Shown: positions 9,378 to 21,486, numbered from the stretch's first letter. The stretch is 64,000 bases of DNA from Stentor coeruleus (GCA_001970955.1 MPUH01000172.1:26552-90551); one strand, 5' to 3'. A program made the numbers and translations. The notes: a model not told the origin generated them from the sequence alone.

Positions 9378-9725
9378 TTAACTAGCTTGAGGCTGAGTCT
9401 TTGGCTCTTCTTCTCTCTTAAATACTCTAACTGGAGGTGCACGGCTCCTTCTTACTTCATGATTCCTAACTCTTACAACTCTCAAGTGAATTCCGCAAGA
9501 AATGCAGTACTGGAGCTTTGTATACAGCTTAGGAATTGAGAAGTTTTCGAAAGCCCTGTTGTCTTTGATGTCACGAAGACTTGAAGCGTCGACCATGTTC
9601 CTGACTGTATATCTCTTTATGGCTTTATCTTTTGGTACTATGCGTCCACAGTGAGTGCATGGAACACCTTGGGTGTGTCCCCTGTTCTTTTTGCTTCGAC
9701 CACCATTCCTTCTTTTCTTCGGCAT
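9378..9725 (-). CDS. RPS26: 40S ribosomal protein eS26
   Basis: eS26 lies at the mRNA exit channel of the small subunit. From the ATG at 9723-9725 the protein is 115 aa, the same length as human eS26, and begins MPKKRRNGGRSKKNRGH. The zinc-binding Cys pairs CxxC at 23/26 and 73/76 are present, as is NMVDASSLRDI. The frame is open for 20 further codons upstream to an ATG at 9785, but that extension has no match in the family, so I reject it. The C-terminus is basic and Pro-rich, as usual. Confidence 0.95.
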   Translation of the reverse strand: MPKKRRNGGRSKKNRGHTQGVPCTHCGRIVPKDKAIKRYTVRNMVDASSLRDIKDNRAFENFSIPKLYTKLQYCISCGIHLRVVRVRNHEVRRSRAPPVRVFKREEEPKTQPQAS

Positions 9726-10940
9726 TTCTTTTTTATACCCATTTCTAAGCCAACAATAAAATTTTGCTAAACCTTGGTTTTGCATGTTTGAATAAAGTTG
9801 TGAATAGGATGTTGGTTGTGAGGTTTGTTTGTAATAAGATATTTGATAATTTTGTAATTTTAGATATAATTTTGGTTTTTAAGAGTGGAAAATAGTTTAG
9901 GGGATTGAATTTTATAGGTTTTATGGAATAGGAAGTACTTTTGGGATAATTTTTTTAGATTTTCATGTGGTTGGGTTTATGAAGATTTAGTAGGTTTTTA
10001 TTGTAAAATAACTTTGGGGGTTGATTTTATTGTAAAAGTAGATTTAAAATGAGATAGTTTTATAAGGAAATTTTTGAATCATTTTTTGCTAGCATTTGCT
10101 GGTTTTTGAAAAATGGACAAGATATTTGATTTTTTTCAATTTTGAAGGATTAAGAGTTTTTCTTTGATGATACGCTAAAATATCTTTAATTTTTAGCCAT
10201 GAAATCGCGTACTGTTTTACTAAAGCTTAAAATGCTGGAGAATCTTAGTAAATACTGAGCTTAAGTAAGAAGAAAATAAAGGAAGATCTTTGGTGAAATG
10301 GTAGTTATACATAAATTTATTGAGAAAAACTATTTGATAATGCATATTATTAGAATTTATAAAGCAAAGGTTAATTATGACTTGAAGCTATTCACACAGT
10401 TACTATTGAAAAAAATCAAAATCTGAGATTATAAAGTAATCAATTATCAAGAAAGTTAAAGAGAATTTTAAATGTGATTCTTAAAAAAATAAAGATATTG
10501 AAAATAGAAAAGATTGTAAGTATGATATGAGATGTCAGGAAAATATATTCCTTAAAATTTTCATATTTAAGTATTATATATCAAATTTCATTATCATATA
10601 TAAATTTTTATATAAAATAAATAATTAGGATACAATAATACTATTGCTCGTTTTTTTCTGCATTATAGCTAGAATAATTATCATAATTTTTACTAAGATT
10701 TTGTAGTTTAATAATTCAATGCTGTATTAGGATTAGTTTTTTCAAATTAACTAACTATTCAATTTTGTAAGAATCAAAAATTATATTATCTCAACTATTT
10801 CATATCTTGTATATTATAACTCAACTCAATTAATTTTATCTATACAGCAAGCATTAATATTTATTACTAAAAAAACTTATTATTTAAATCGATAGTTTTA
10901 GATGCAAGCTTAGGTTAATTTGACTTTAAAGCATATATAA
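9726..10940. other. 1.2-kb divergent intergenic region, no gene seen
   Basis: The 300 bp next to eS26 are G/T-rich (its 5' flank), the rest AT-rich. I see no coding frame, tRNA or clear repeat. A TATATAA sits directly before the start of the WD40 gene. Confidence 0.5.
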
Positions 10941-13075
10941 ATGGACTCAGATCCTGAAAAAACAGCCACATCAACAGTAATCCTTTCACCGGAGAACTAC
11001 GAAAAGCTATCCCAAGAAATATCTGAGCGACTATCTCTAATAAACACAACATGTGAGCATATTACTAGAGAAACACAAAAAATCCTTACCATTATCCAAG
11101 AAAAATCAACCAAATCTATCGAATCCTTACAAAATAAAGCCATTTCCTACAAAAAATTACTTGAACTCGGTGAAGACTGTGAAGAAACCCAGCACCTTTT
11201 AAAAAACAACCTAAAAATCACTTTGACTGATCTTACAATAGATTATTCACAATTGGATACATTTTACAATCATGAATTCTTATTAGAAGAAGCAAAAGGT
11301 TTAGAAATAGATGTGACTTATAAAGATTTAGGGACATTAAAAAAGCTTCTTAGTGAAGAATGTGGAATTATATTAGAAAGTCATTTATCTGAAATAACAT
11401 CATTATCTTTAGCTGATNCCATAAAAAAAAGTTAAAAAAGCTTCTTAGTGAAGAATGTGGAATTATATTAGAAAGTCATTTATCTGAAATAACATCATTA
11501 TCTTTAGCTGATAATGGAAATACAATAATCTCAGGAAGTAAAGATAAAACATTGAGGATATGGGATTTAAACAAACAACAACAAAAAAAAATTATTCAAA
11601 CAACTTCAGTAAATTGTCTTATTGTAAGCTCAGATAGTAAATTTATGTTCACTGGACATGAAGATAAATCAATAAAAGAGTGGAATTTAAATGATTTTGT
11701 GCTAGGAAATACTTTAAGTGGGCATTCAAATGCTGTGACATGTTTGCTTTTAAGCCAAGATGATACAATTCTTATTTCTGGAAGTGCTGATAAGAGTATT
11801 ATAGTCTGGAGTGTTATTGACAAGCAAATTAAAAACGTTTTAAATGGGCATCTATTCACTTTGACATCAATTTTTCTTAGCTACAATAAAAAATTCTTAT
11901 ACTCCTCTGGTGGAGGAATAGAAGGCAATAAAAAAGATTTTACAGTTAAAGTATGGGATTTCGAACAAAAAAGACTTATAAACAGCCTTCAGGGTCATAA
12001 TAACATAGTAACTTGTGTTATTGGGACATCAAATGATTCTTATATATTTTCAGGTAGTCGAGATTCATCAATAAGAATGTGGAATACCCAAGAAAACTCA
12101 ACAGAGTACACTTTTTCTGGGCATTCAAGCTGGGTAACTACCTTAAGCATAAGCCAAGATAATAAACTCCTAGTTTCAGGTGGTGGGGATAATTCAATCA
12201 GACTATGGAGTATAGAAGAAAAACTCCAATTATGTTTATTCCAAGGACATACACATATGATTCGTAGTCTGATATTAACAAAAGACAAAAAGTCAATAAT
12301 ATCAGCAAGTGCTGATAAAAGCTTAAGAGTATGGATACCAAATGAAAAACGCCTTGATTTTATTTTCCAAGGACACTCTGACTTAGTAACTTGTTTAGCA
12401 TTTACAACAAACAAAAAATTCATGGTTTCAGGTAGCAAAGATAAAACATTACGTATATGGAATCTAAGGGCTAAAAAAGAAATAGCGATCCTTGAAGGCC
12501 ATACTTCAGAAATACAAGGGGTTTTGATTTTAACAAATTCTGATATTGCTATATCAGCTGGAGATAAAACATTGAGGATTTGGAATATAACTTCATATTC
12601 ACAAATAGGTATACTTCAAGGTCATACTTCTAATATATATTGTCTTGCAGTGACTTATGATTCAAAAACCCTTATTTCAGCAGGTGGCGATTTGTTTGCA
12701 AAAGATTTTTCTGTTAGAATTTGGAATCTAGAAGACAATACAATGACTATGGTATTAAAAGGACATACTGAAACTGTATATGCATTAGCAACTAGTGAAG
12801 ATTCAAATTATGTTGTTTCAGGAGGTTATGATAAAAGCTTAAGGGTTTGGAATTTATTAGGAAAATGTTTAGAATATGTACTTGATGGACATGTTTCTAC
12901 TATATATAGGATTTATTTAACTAAAGATAGGAAGAATATTGTTTCAGCTAGTAGAGATGGAAATATAAAAATTTGGGATTTTAATGAAAGAAAACTTGTT
13001 GAAAATGTTGACAGAAATGCAAAGGAGATTTGGGTTCAGAAATATAAGGAGCTTGATAATTTTTTTAGTTGTTAG
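10941..13075 (+). CDS. 12-repeat WD40 protein, broken by assembly join
   Basis: The N-terminal 150 residues are helical and coiled-coil-like (Glu/Lys/Leu/Thr-rich). They are followed by twelve WD40 repeats with GHxxxVxxL...SGSxDKSLRVWN patterns, enough for one large or two propellers. As printed the gene is split: an 81-bp segment is repeated around N11418 (11337-11417 and 11432-11512, with 13 stray bases). Joining base 11417 to 11513 gives one 679-aa frame whose first repeat is NGNTIISGSKDKTLRIWDL. WD40 scaffolds of this type (coiled coil plus many repeats) are common in ciliates; the partner is unknown. It ends in TAG. Confidence 0.88.
11337..11512. repeat. 81-bp direct duplication around N11418, inside WD40 gene
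   Basis: Identical copies 11337-11417 and 11432-11512 are separated by N and 13 extra bases (11419-11431). The stray bases introduce a frame break that disappears when one copy is removed. Confidence 0.9.
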
Positions 13076-13703
13076 GGTAGATTATTTTAGATTAGTTGGA
13101 TGGATAGAGAAAATAAATGCTTTGGTTAAGAGAGATGATGAAGTTTTTGATTGGGTTTAGTTTTTAATATGATCATTATTGTTGTATTATGAATTTTAAA
13201 TAATTTAAAGGAAATTATTTTTGGGGATGATGTGGTAGGTTGCATGCGCATTTTTGAGTTGATGTAATATTATTTTTAAAATGTTTAGTCTATAAGAATA
13301 CAAAGGGAAAAATGTTTTATTGTAGTTGTATCATCAGTTTATAATCTGATTTATTATGAAGTTTTATCTTTGTGTACTACTTTTGATGCAAAATATTATG
13401 ATAATTTTTCTTACTGTGATGTATCTTACAACTAATTATTGAACTCGACAAAGTTTAGGGTTAGAAAAAATGTTTAAGCTTCTAGACTAGCAGCTGGAGG
13501 CTAAGTTTTATAATTAGGTGTATTATATCTTGCAATTTTCACTAGCTTTACGTCAAGCTGGCCTTGAAAAAAAATTTAATTCCGGTCACTAAAATTTTTT
13601 TCACAAAGGTGGAATGATAAGAAGAATCTTTTAAGAATAAATTTGTAATATAGGTTCTCAGATCAAACTCTTAGAAAAAATCACTTGTTTATAGGTTTTT
13701 GAG

Positions 13704-13924
13704 TTGCTACTATTATTTCTAATAAAAATCCTTGTTGGAGAGCTATTTTAAATAAAAACTCTGACTGACTATCAACAACAAATCTAAATTAATATCATGA
13801 TTCATATGAAAATNATTGCTACTATTATTTCTAATAAAAATCCTTGTTGGAGAGTTTTTAAAATAAAAACTCTGACTGACTATCAACAACAAATCTAAAT
13901 TAATATCATGATTCATATGAAAAT
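13704..13924. repeat. About 110-bp direct duplication around N13814
   Basis: Copies 13704-13813 and 13816-13924 differ by a few bases and a 1-nt indel. It is a non-coding, probably allelic overlap. Confidence 0.85.
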
Positions 13925-13977
13925 TTCTTATATTTCATGCTGGGTGCGCTGGTATTTTGAAAATTTTGTTGACTTAG

Positions 13978-14246
13978 TTTAATATTTGAAAGCCTTATTG
14001 GCAGCATACATATTTTAATAGATTATTTAATTAATTGATGATTACAATGTTGATTTGCATCACTTCGATACTCTTCTTTATTTTATAGCTGATATTGAAT
14101 TGATATTTTTANTTTAATATTTGAAAGCCTTATTGGCAGCATACATATTTTAATAGATTATTTAATTAATTGATGATTACAGTGTTGATTTGCATCACTT
14201 CGATACTCTTCTTTATTTTATAGCTGATATTGAATTGATATTTTTA
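13978..14246. repeat. 134-bp direct duplication around N14112
   Basis: Copies 13978-14111 and 14113-14246 differ by one base. Non-coding. Confidence 0.87.
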
Positions 14247-14765
14247 TTAAAACCTACTTGACTATTTTTAGCTAGTCTTTTACATAAAACTCTCCTTGAA
14301 ATGTATTTTATAAAACTTGAATCTTGAATCTTGATACTTATTATCTTTAGATTTTAATATTTTAGCATCATATCTCTATATTATTAGTTTTTTTTGTGTG
14401 CTTCTAGCATTCAAATCTGCTTTAAAATAAGAAAAATTTCGAGTTATAGTATAAAATTCAACCCAAAAAATTCTCTCATAGTTTTAATCATGAAAATTCT
14501 ATAATCTAGACAGACAATTGCTTTTAGAAACGAAGATTTAATTTCTTCAGTATTTAGATAGGAAAATAAAGTATTATGCATTTATCTAAAATAATTTAAA
14601 CATACTTATATATAATTTTTAAATGAATAATTAGAGAAAAATGCTTGGACTCTTATTAAATATTTTAGATTTGCATACAATTATCTTAAAAATACAACTA
14701 ACTATAAGGCTTACATAAAATATCATTTAATATAAGCAAAGGCTGAGATTAATAATAAATAGCTG

Positions 14766-17700
14766 ATGATTATCATAGTTGTGGCTATCTTTTCTGCAAG
14801 TGCTTACAACGTTGGATATATTGGGAATGGTGGAGAGCAATACCAATTTCTAGAAGAATCATTTTACTTATATTCAAAGCATAGTAAATTTAATCAGTAC
14901 GACAGTATTCTTGAAATCTCAGATTCATCTCTAAAAGACTTATCACTTATTATCGATAATAGCGGCTCAGAGCTATCAGCATTTCAAATCACAGATTTTG
15001 CTTACAGAAATAAAATACCCGCTATTATTTTTGCCCCAGGTGATAATTCTGAGTTTGTTTTTTATTTAGAAAGCAGCTCTGATTGTTCAATATCAACAAT
15101 AAAAAATGCTCTTGAGTACTTTAACATGACAGAATTAGGGATTATTTGGAGTTACTCTCAAACAAATAAGAAAATGGTTGACTCACTAAAAGAAATATGG
15201 GATAAAAAATTAATATCAGCGAATATAGGAAGTTTAGAATCTACTAAAGATATAGCGAAAATGTATGGGAAAATGCTTAAATCTGAAGGGATTCAAGATT
15301 TCATATTCCTTGGCGACAGTAAAATATGCCAAACATTAAGTGTAGCTTTTGAGTCATCTTACTTAGCTAAAGAAGGAAATTCAGCCATTTTTCTTAACGA
15401 ATGTATTTATCAAGTTAATATAACTGGAACTTTTATTCTATCAAAAACAAGTGTTACAAATTCTAATAATTCTACTGAGTATAATTTCAATATAATAAAA
15501 CCTTATTTTTCCATTTTCCAAGAACCTGAGCTTTCAACTTATCAGATCGCTAGGATGTTTGAAAAATATATTAATCCATGTAGTTTTGATATAGTCAACA
15601 TACAAAACTATAAAAAAGTTGTTGTTGGTCAAGCCGATAATAAACAATTTCATATTGTAGATACAGCAATTTACCTTGGGGGAAAAAATGAAAGTACTCG
15701 TTATTTGAAGCCACAAATAGTTATGTCTGCTAATACAGGTTTTTTAAATCCTCCTGGTTATTCAAATGTCTATCAAAATGCAAAATATCAAGAAGGGACT
15801 TATTTTGCTGTAGAAAAAGTTAATAGGGATCGATATTATTTTCCGAAATATGATTTTATTTTATATGATAAAGTCAATTGTGGCGTGAGTGTTTTTGATG
15901 CGAATTATTCAAAAAGTTGCTTTTTAAAACATGCTCCATATATGGGATATGCTTATATTCCTACTGTAAACTCTATGACTGCTGCTGTTTTAAAACAACT
16001 GGCAGCTTTGAAAATCCGAATCCCATTTGTTGGAGGAGTTGGTTCAGCAAATACTCTTTCGAATAAAACTACTTTTCCAACTTTTACTAGAATAACTTCT
16101 TCTTCTGATTATTTTGCGACTGCTTGGTCTAAGCTTATTAGTATATATGGGTGGTCAAATTTAATGATATTTTATACAAATGATACTTATGGTATATCTA
16201 TAAATGAAATCTTGAATAAAGAATCTCTTGTTCAAGGCTTCAATATTCTTAATCAAGAAGATGAAAAAATGATAAACCCTGTATCAAATTCGTCACAACT
16301 TCCACCTTATTATGATAGAATGAAACGGGCTATTGATATCGGCTGTAATTTAATGTTTCTTGCAATGAGTGATCCTAGTCCTTTTTTTTGGATAGAAGGT
16401 TTATATGATATTGGAGTTCGAAGAGGTGACTTAGTTATTATATTTTTTTCTATATCAGGACTTGACACTTTAAACTCAACAGGTGCAAACTACACAAAAA
16501 GATCAGAACTTATGCATGGGTCATTTTTTATATATAATGCTGCTTGGGTTGGAGAATACGGAGAATCTTTAAAACAAGAATATCTGAAATACAGTGATAA
16601 AACATGGGCCAGGAGTTATTTTGTTGATGCAGTTTTTACTATCGCTAACAGCATAAGTTTCCTATTAAGCCAAGGAAGGTTTTATGAAAATAGCACAGAA
16701 TTTATGAGTGCTCAGAGAAATATAAGAATGGAAGGTTGTACAGGGGTTATTTCATTTGATCATATGACAAACGACAGAAATTTATATTATTTTAATTTAT
16801 ACAATTTCTATCAAGACAGTGAAGGAGTATGGCATAGTGAGGCAATTGGGCTTATTTCACCTGTTTCATCTGTATATTACACAGTATTAAAAGATCCAAT
16901 TTTTGNGTTAAAAGATCCAGTTTTTGCTCAAGGGGAAATACCGAAGGATATGAAAATGAATTATATGGACTGTCCTTTTAGAGAAAGCCAAATACAAGAT
17001 TCCAAAACTGGAGAAGGTATNATTAAAAGATCCAATTTTTGCTCAAGGGGAAATACCGAAGGATATGAAAGTGAATTATATGGACTGTCCTTTTAGAGAA
17101 AGCCAAATACAAGATTCCAAAACTGGAGAAGGTATTAAAATTGGGGTATCTATAGGTTTACTTATCATATCATCAATTATCACATTTTATGTTTCTAGAA
17201 AAATAAGATATTCAAAAATTGCANTTAAAATTGGGGTATCTATAGGTTTACTTATCATATCATCAATTATCACATTTTATGTTTCTAGAAAAATAAGATA
17301 TTCAAAAATTGCACCTTTAGTTGTAGTTTGTTATGCTAATTTCCAAGATTATTTAACAATAGGTTTTATTTTTATTGAAAGTATTCAACTTATTGCTATT
17401 GGTCCAAGTTTTGCTGCTTTTAATACTTTTTTAAATAACATCTCAGAAATTTTATCTTTGAATTTATCTAAAGCAACAACATTTAGAAATACAACTTTTT
17501 GGGTAATTTTTTATTTGATGTTATTTTTAACATATTCATGGCTTATTGTGTTAATATTTTCAGCTATCAGATTCTGTGGTTATAGTGGAACATATCGTAA
17601 AAAACTGGAAAGTTTAAAAACTTTTTCTGTGCCAATATTATCTAATTATTTATTTATTCCTGTAACTGTTTGTGTTTTGAGCATACTTGCTTGTGATAAA

Positions 17701-18318
17701 GCTATTGGAGCTCATTTGAATGATTCTTATTTGAATTATGATTGTAATGTTATGTGTTGGGAAAAAAAGCATTTAGGGTTTGTTATACCTGCATGTTTAT
17801 TAATAATATCATATATTCCTATGGCAATTCTTTATAGAACATTATGGCAAGAGGATAATACTGAACTTAATATTAGAGCGAATTCTAATTTTCTTGTTAT
17901 TAAAAATATTGCTTTTGTTAGTATTATAGTTATAGGGAAAATTATTAAAGACTCTTATCCATTACCTTATTCAATTGTATTTGGAAGCATAATGATATGT
18001 TTACTTGGATATATTTTCTACATAAAACTTCCGTTTAATTATGATAGGGCAAACCATATATTAAAAATAATGTTTGTGTGTGTTGTGTGGAATACACTGA
18101 TTTGTATTTTAAGCAATTCAATTCCTGGAATCTTATATCCTTGGCTTATTTTACAACTTGCTGGCTGGGTATTTATTATTTCTATAGGATTATTTTTAAT
18201 GTCTAAGCTCCCTACTAATTTGCTTGTAACTCCAAAAGGTAGAAATGTAGTTGATCTCTTTAAATTTGCATTTGGAAAAGCTGCTTATAGGCAGAGCACA
18301 TACAAGATTATTGAATAG
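14766..18318 (+). CDS. Receptor-like protein: two Venus-flytrap ectodomains plus about 9 membrane segments
   Basis: As printed the frame is broken by three N-linked duplications (16906, 17021, 17224). Joining 16905 to 17042 and 17223 to 17314 gives one 1108-aa frame. Residues 1-13 are a signal peptide (MIIIVVAIFSASA). Residues about 14-305 look like a divergent periplasmic-binding fold. Residues about 310-700 are a clear ANF-receptor type ligand domain: NPPGYSNVYQNAKYQEG, IPTVNSMTAAVLKQLAALKI, a YGWSNLMIFYTND strand and the late GVISFD...NDR. The rest (about 735-1090) has about nine hydrophobic helices, including the CDKAIG...CW loop. This is more than the seven of class C GPCRs. It is probably a surface sensor; ligand and signalling are unknown. 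Confidence 0.85.
16886..17134. repeat. Triplicated segment around N16906 and N17021, inside receptor gene
   Basis: A 20-bp piece (16886-16905), then a longer copy (16907-17020), then a third (17022-17134) carry the same sequence with two SNPs. Only one copy belongs in the gene. Confidence 0.9.
17135..17313. repeat. 89-bp direct duplication around N17224, inside receptor gene
   Basis: Copies 17135-17223 and 17225-17313 are identical. They encode the first membrane segment twice as printed. Confidence 0.9.
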
Positions 18319-18784
18319 TCATTAAGTTATTTATAAAGTCTTCTATCTTTGAAATTTTAATATTTATTAAGATTGAAATAATAACTACTTTAGAAATTAC
18401 ACTTTTGACAAACAAAATATCACAAATCTATATCCTCTAATTTCCTTAATCTAACTATTTTATATTGAATATATTATAACAAAACACAGAAACAGTAATA
18501 ATTAAAATTTTGCAATCCATAATCTAAACATATAAAACTGATTTATACATAAACTCTCCTTAAATCTAATAAATCTTATAATACATCAAAACTTAATTTT
18601 ATCAAATCATCCTAATATCCAGTTTTCCCCTCAACATCCAAAATAACTACCTTACCATCAGCCCAACTCCTAATCTAACACATAAAATTTAATTCTCAAA
18701 TAAAATAAAAATCCCTCAGCCTACCATAACTTATCACCCTAGCATCCAATTTAAACATAGTATTCTCACAATATATATGAAAAT
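18319..18784. other. Intergenic region, no gene seen
   Basis: The second half is strongly C-rich and G-poor, the usual 5' flank of a plus gene in this window. A TATATATG run precedes the next start. Confidence 0.5.
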
Positions 18785-19321
18785 ATGCGACTAGCCGAAT
18801 ACTACCCAGCAAAATTCCGTTTTTACTCCCCTGGGCGAAGTCAGGCTTGGAAAAAATTCTCTTCAGTAAAAACCCAGACTAAAAACTTTGTCCACACTCA
18901 AAAAGTCCGTGGTATTTCAACAGCAAATGTAAACATCATAAACTCACAATTGGTAAAAGAAGTGCCTAATTCTGGAAAACCTTATAAAACTAATCAAAAA
19001 CCATATACTCATATAAAATATCCTCCTTCAACATCAAATAGCCCAATACGTTCAGTTTCTCCAGTTAAAATTGCATCAAAAGGTCATGATTATTTTCAAC
19101 CTATTCGTGAAATTCCTAAAAAGTATTCTCTTTCTAGCTGCCTTGGAGCTTTTGATATTAAAGGACAGCAAATGCCTTTAAAAACTGTAAATAATCCTAT
19201 GTCGGTACCAAGACAAGAAGCTGAGAATATTAAAAAACAAAATGCTAATAAAAAATCTCAAGAGATTTACTTTAGACTTCCTGCTGTTTGTACACCCACA
19301 CCTTGGACTTATGATTTTTAA
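18785..19321 (+). CDS. Uncharacterised basic protein, 178 aa
   Basis: I do not recognise this protein. It starts at the ATG 18785 (MRLAEYYPAKFRFYSPGR), is basic and rich in Ser, Lys, Pro and Asn, and has no membrane segment. The ends look more ordered than the middle: an aromatic N-terminus (YYPAKFRFYSPG) and a C-terminus ending RLPAVCTPTPWTYDF. This pattern of short aromatic/proline motifs joined by disordered linkers is common in microtubule-binding proteins of cilia, but that is only an inference. The 5' flank is C-rich and the 3' flank G-rich, as for other expressed genes here. Confidence 0.6.
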   Translation: MRLAEYYPAKFRFYSPGRSQAWKKFSSVKTQTKNFVHTQKVRGISTANVNIINSQLVKEVPNSGKPYKTNQKPYTHIKYPPSTSNSPIRSVSPVKIASKGHDYFQPIREIPKKYSLSSCLGAFDIKGQQMPLKTVNNPMSVPRQEAENIKKQNANKKSQEIYFRLPAVCTPTPWTYDF

Positions 19322-19906
19322 AGGTTTTATTTATAGTATTAAATAATTTATATCAGTTTTTGATTTGAAATTATTAGAAAGATTTTTTTTGTGGGATTTA
19401 CTTTGGATTTTATTAAGGTTTGAATGTGAAAAAATTGTTTGTTTGGGGATGAGAAATATGATGAAGAATTTTTTTGGTTTATGGAATTTAGATTGGATTG
19501 GTTTTTGGAATGATTGATGGGAAAATTGCTTTGAGGGCTTTTAGGATTTGGTTAAGAGTTCTTGATTTTCTAGATACTTTTAAGATGTTGCTGGTCTTTT
19601 ATATTTGGTTGAATAAGATTTTAAAGGCTTTAATAATACTGTGTAGAGATAGTTCGTTATTTTGATTTAATAATTTTTAGAAGAAATTAACTAGAATAAT
19701 ATGAGAGAGTTTCATTTAAATTACATTTTTATAGTGCTAGTTAACTTAAGTATTTTATTTTGCTTTTGTAAAATCCTACAAATTCTAAAAAATCATCTAC
19801 TAAATATTACTAAATCCATACAAAAATCCAGTTTCATTTAAAATCCCACTTCCAAAAAAAAAAATTCACATCTTTAGCCAATAAAATAAATATTTCTTAT
19901 AAATCA
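19322..19906. other. Convergent intergenic region, no gene seen
   Basis: The first 250 bp are G/T-rich, the last 150 bp C/A-rich, mirroring the convergent gene directions. No ORF or RNA seen. Confidence 0.5.
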
Positions 19907-21115
19907 CTAAAAGTATAAAGGAGAATCATCAATCTTGTACATCCTATACACCCATTCAAACGAAGATAGATTAGCTTCCACAACTTTCTGTATGCTATAC
20001 TTCACATCAATAATAAAATCCGGCCTTATTGCAGCTATTCCATTCGCCCACACATCCATCCAATCAGAATCAATTTTAAATTTCACATCTCTATAAATAT
20101 GTTCAATTTCCTCTATCTCCATTCCAGCAATTTCTCTAAAAGTTCCCATAACCCCTTTTAACACCTGAAAAAGTTGTTGGTTATTTAATTCAACACGACA
20201 ATGTTTATAGAAAAACTCCATAGCAACTTCCATTGTTGGCAAAGTCATCCCCGCTAAAGTTCTTTGTTGTAAAGCTTCCTCAAGGTCTCTAACTGTACCT
20301 CTTACAAATCTTTCAACTCTTTCCATGTACTGATTATAAACTTTTTCACTATTTTCATCCATCTTATTCAGACAGTAGCATTCTGAATCTAAAGCATAAA
20401 TATGTGTCATTTTCACAGGGTATTCTGCATCTAACAATAGTTCTGAAGTGATATTTACCCCATCAACTGCAATGATAAAATTATTAGCATTTCCTTCAGT
20501 GTTCCACAAAACAGGCACTCTTGATGAGTTGTTTAATAAAATATCAACAGCGATAATCTCACCAATTTCTCTTAAACGTCTATACCCAAACTCATCATCT
20601 ACACCAAAACAAGCTTCAGCTCTATTTTTACCCATTTGCAATAAACCTATACTAGGAATATAGTCTTGCACTAAAAAAAAAGGCCTATCAAGTTCTTTGT
20701 AAATACAGTTTTCTAAGTATTTATCAAAAATCGACACTTTTTCTAATGCTCTTATAACTTTTTTGAACTCAGGCAATGTATGCTGGATAACTTTCATTTT
20801 ATGTACATGAACATTCATTATTGTATGAATAAGACTTGTAAAAAGTTCTTGAACTGTATTACTAATTCCTTTGATTACACAAGCTTGGTTTTGAGGGAAA
20901 CCACAAAGAAAGACTGAAGATGATCCCCACTGTGCATATTCAACACCTTTAAGTTCTGACCATACTATATTTTCTATATCAATAGGCATTGATGTATAAG
21001 GAAACACAAAATCCACAGTTGTCCTGTCAAATCCTTTTTTATATTTTTCCAACTGTTCTCTTGTTCTTTTGTTTATATAAGTATCTTTAGTAAAATTCCC
21101 ATAATTCACTGACAT
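19907..21115 (-). CDS. Actin-fragmin kinase-like catalytic-domain protein
   Basis: The 402-aa protein resembles the atypical kinase domain of Physarum actin-fragmin kinase, which phosphorylates actin in the actin-fragmin complex. Matching features are the Gly-rich start (WGSSSVFL, about 63-70), a Lys strand (ACVIKGIS), a hinge-like FFLVQDYIPS, and the catalytic region EIIAVDILLNNSSRVPVLWNTEGNANN. In relatives the loop usually reads NxxDRxP with an Asp. Here it is NNSSRVP, so activity is uncertain. The C-terminal 130 residues are helical and may be a regulatory part. Its start is only 20 bp from the start of a divergent small ORF. Confidence 0.72.
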   Translation of the reverse strand: MSVNYGNFTKDTYINKRTREQLEKYKKGFDRTTVDFVFPYTSMPIDIENIVWSELKGVEYAQWGSSSVFLCGFPQNQACVIKGISNTVQELFTSLIHTIMNVHVHKMKVIQHTLPEFKKVIRALEKVSIFDKYLENCIYKELDRPFFLVQDYIPSIGLLQMGKNRAEACFGVDDEFGYRRLREIGEIIAVDILLNNSSRVPVLWNTEGNANNFIIAVDGVNITSELLLDAEYPVKMTHIYALDSECYCLNKMDENSEKVYNQYMERVERFVRGTVRDLEEALQQRTLAGMTLPTMEVAMEFFYKHCRVELNNQQLFQVLKGVMGTFREIAGMEIEEIEHIYRDVKFKIDSDWMDVWANGIAAIRPDFIIDVKYSIQKVVEANLSSFEWVYRMYKIDDSPLYF

Positions 21116-21135
21116 GTTTTTGGATTATATTAAAT
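21116..21135. promoter_or_regulatory. 20-bp divergent spacer with ATTATATTAA
   Basis: The whole space between the ATG at 21115 (minus) and the ATG at 21136 (plus) is 20 bp and contains ATTATATTAA. The same 10-mer sits in the 20-bp divergent spacer at 58948. It is a candidate two-way core promoter. Confidence 0.4.
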
Positions 21136-21294
21136 ATGTTTAAGATTATTTTTACAGGAGGCATACCTATACAAAGCAATATTTGGAGAAATTCTAAAAG
21201 AATGAAACAAGCTGCAAAGCTTAATGCTAAGCCTTTTATTGAATATACTGAAATTTTACTTTTAAATGCTAGTAAATCCAAGACTAAAAAGTAA
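21136..21294 (+). CDS. Small basic protein, 52 aa
   Basis: An ATG-to-TAA frame of 53 codons, too short for most gene callers. The protein begins MFKIIFTGGIPIQSNIWRNS and is Lys-rich at its C-terminus (SKSKTKK). Base composition is richer in GC than the flanks, and the codons look like neighbouring genes. A minus-strand 64-codon frame overlaps it but uses the upstream region of the kinase-like gene and is less likely. I do not recognise a family. A small mitochondrial or ribosome-associated protein is possible. Confidence 0.45.
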   Translation: MFKIIFTGGIPIQSNIWRNSKRMKQAAKLNAKPFIEYTEILLLNASKSKTKK

Positions 21295-21486
21295 TTGGAA
21301 GGTTGTTATAATAGAATTATTATAAAGATTTTTTTAATTTACATAAGAAACATAAGATGAATGTAAGGGAAATATTTAGGATTTTTATAGGTTTGATAAA
21401 GATTAGGATTTTTGCTTTTTGAAGGTCTAACCAGGAAAAATGGTTGGTCCATATTTTTAAAACTATTTTGCCTCTAATTATTGATG

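Larger units (their letters stand above)
13076..14765. other. 1.7-kb intergenic region with two duplicated joins
   Basis: No ORF of substance. It is G-rich just after the WD40 gene. There is a mixed-composition stretch at about 13440-13620. Two N-linked duplications lie at 13814 and 14112. No tRNA found. Confidence 0.5.

Noticed and set aside
9726-9785. 20-residue N-terminal extension of eS26
   Set aside because: eS26 starts at MPKKRRN in the family, and 115 aa is the expected length.
13978-14246. U6 snRNA-like fragment (GGCAGCATACATATT)
   Set aside because: Only a short similarity. The conserved ACAGAGA region is absent.
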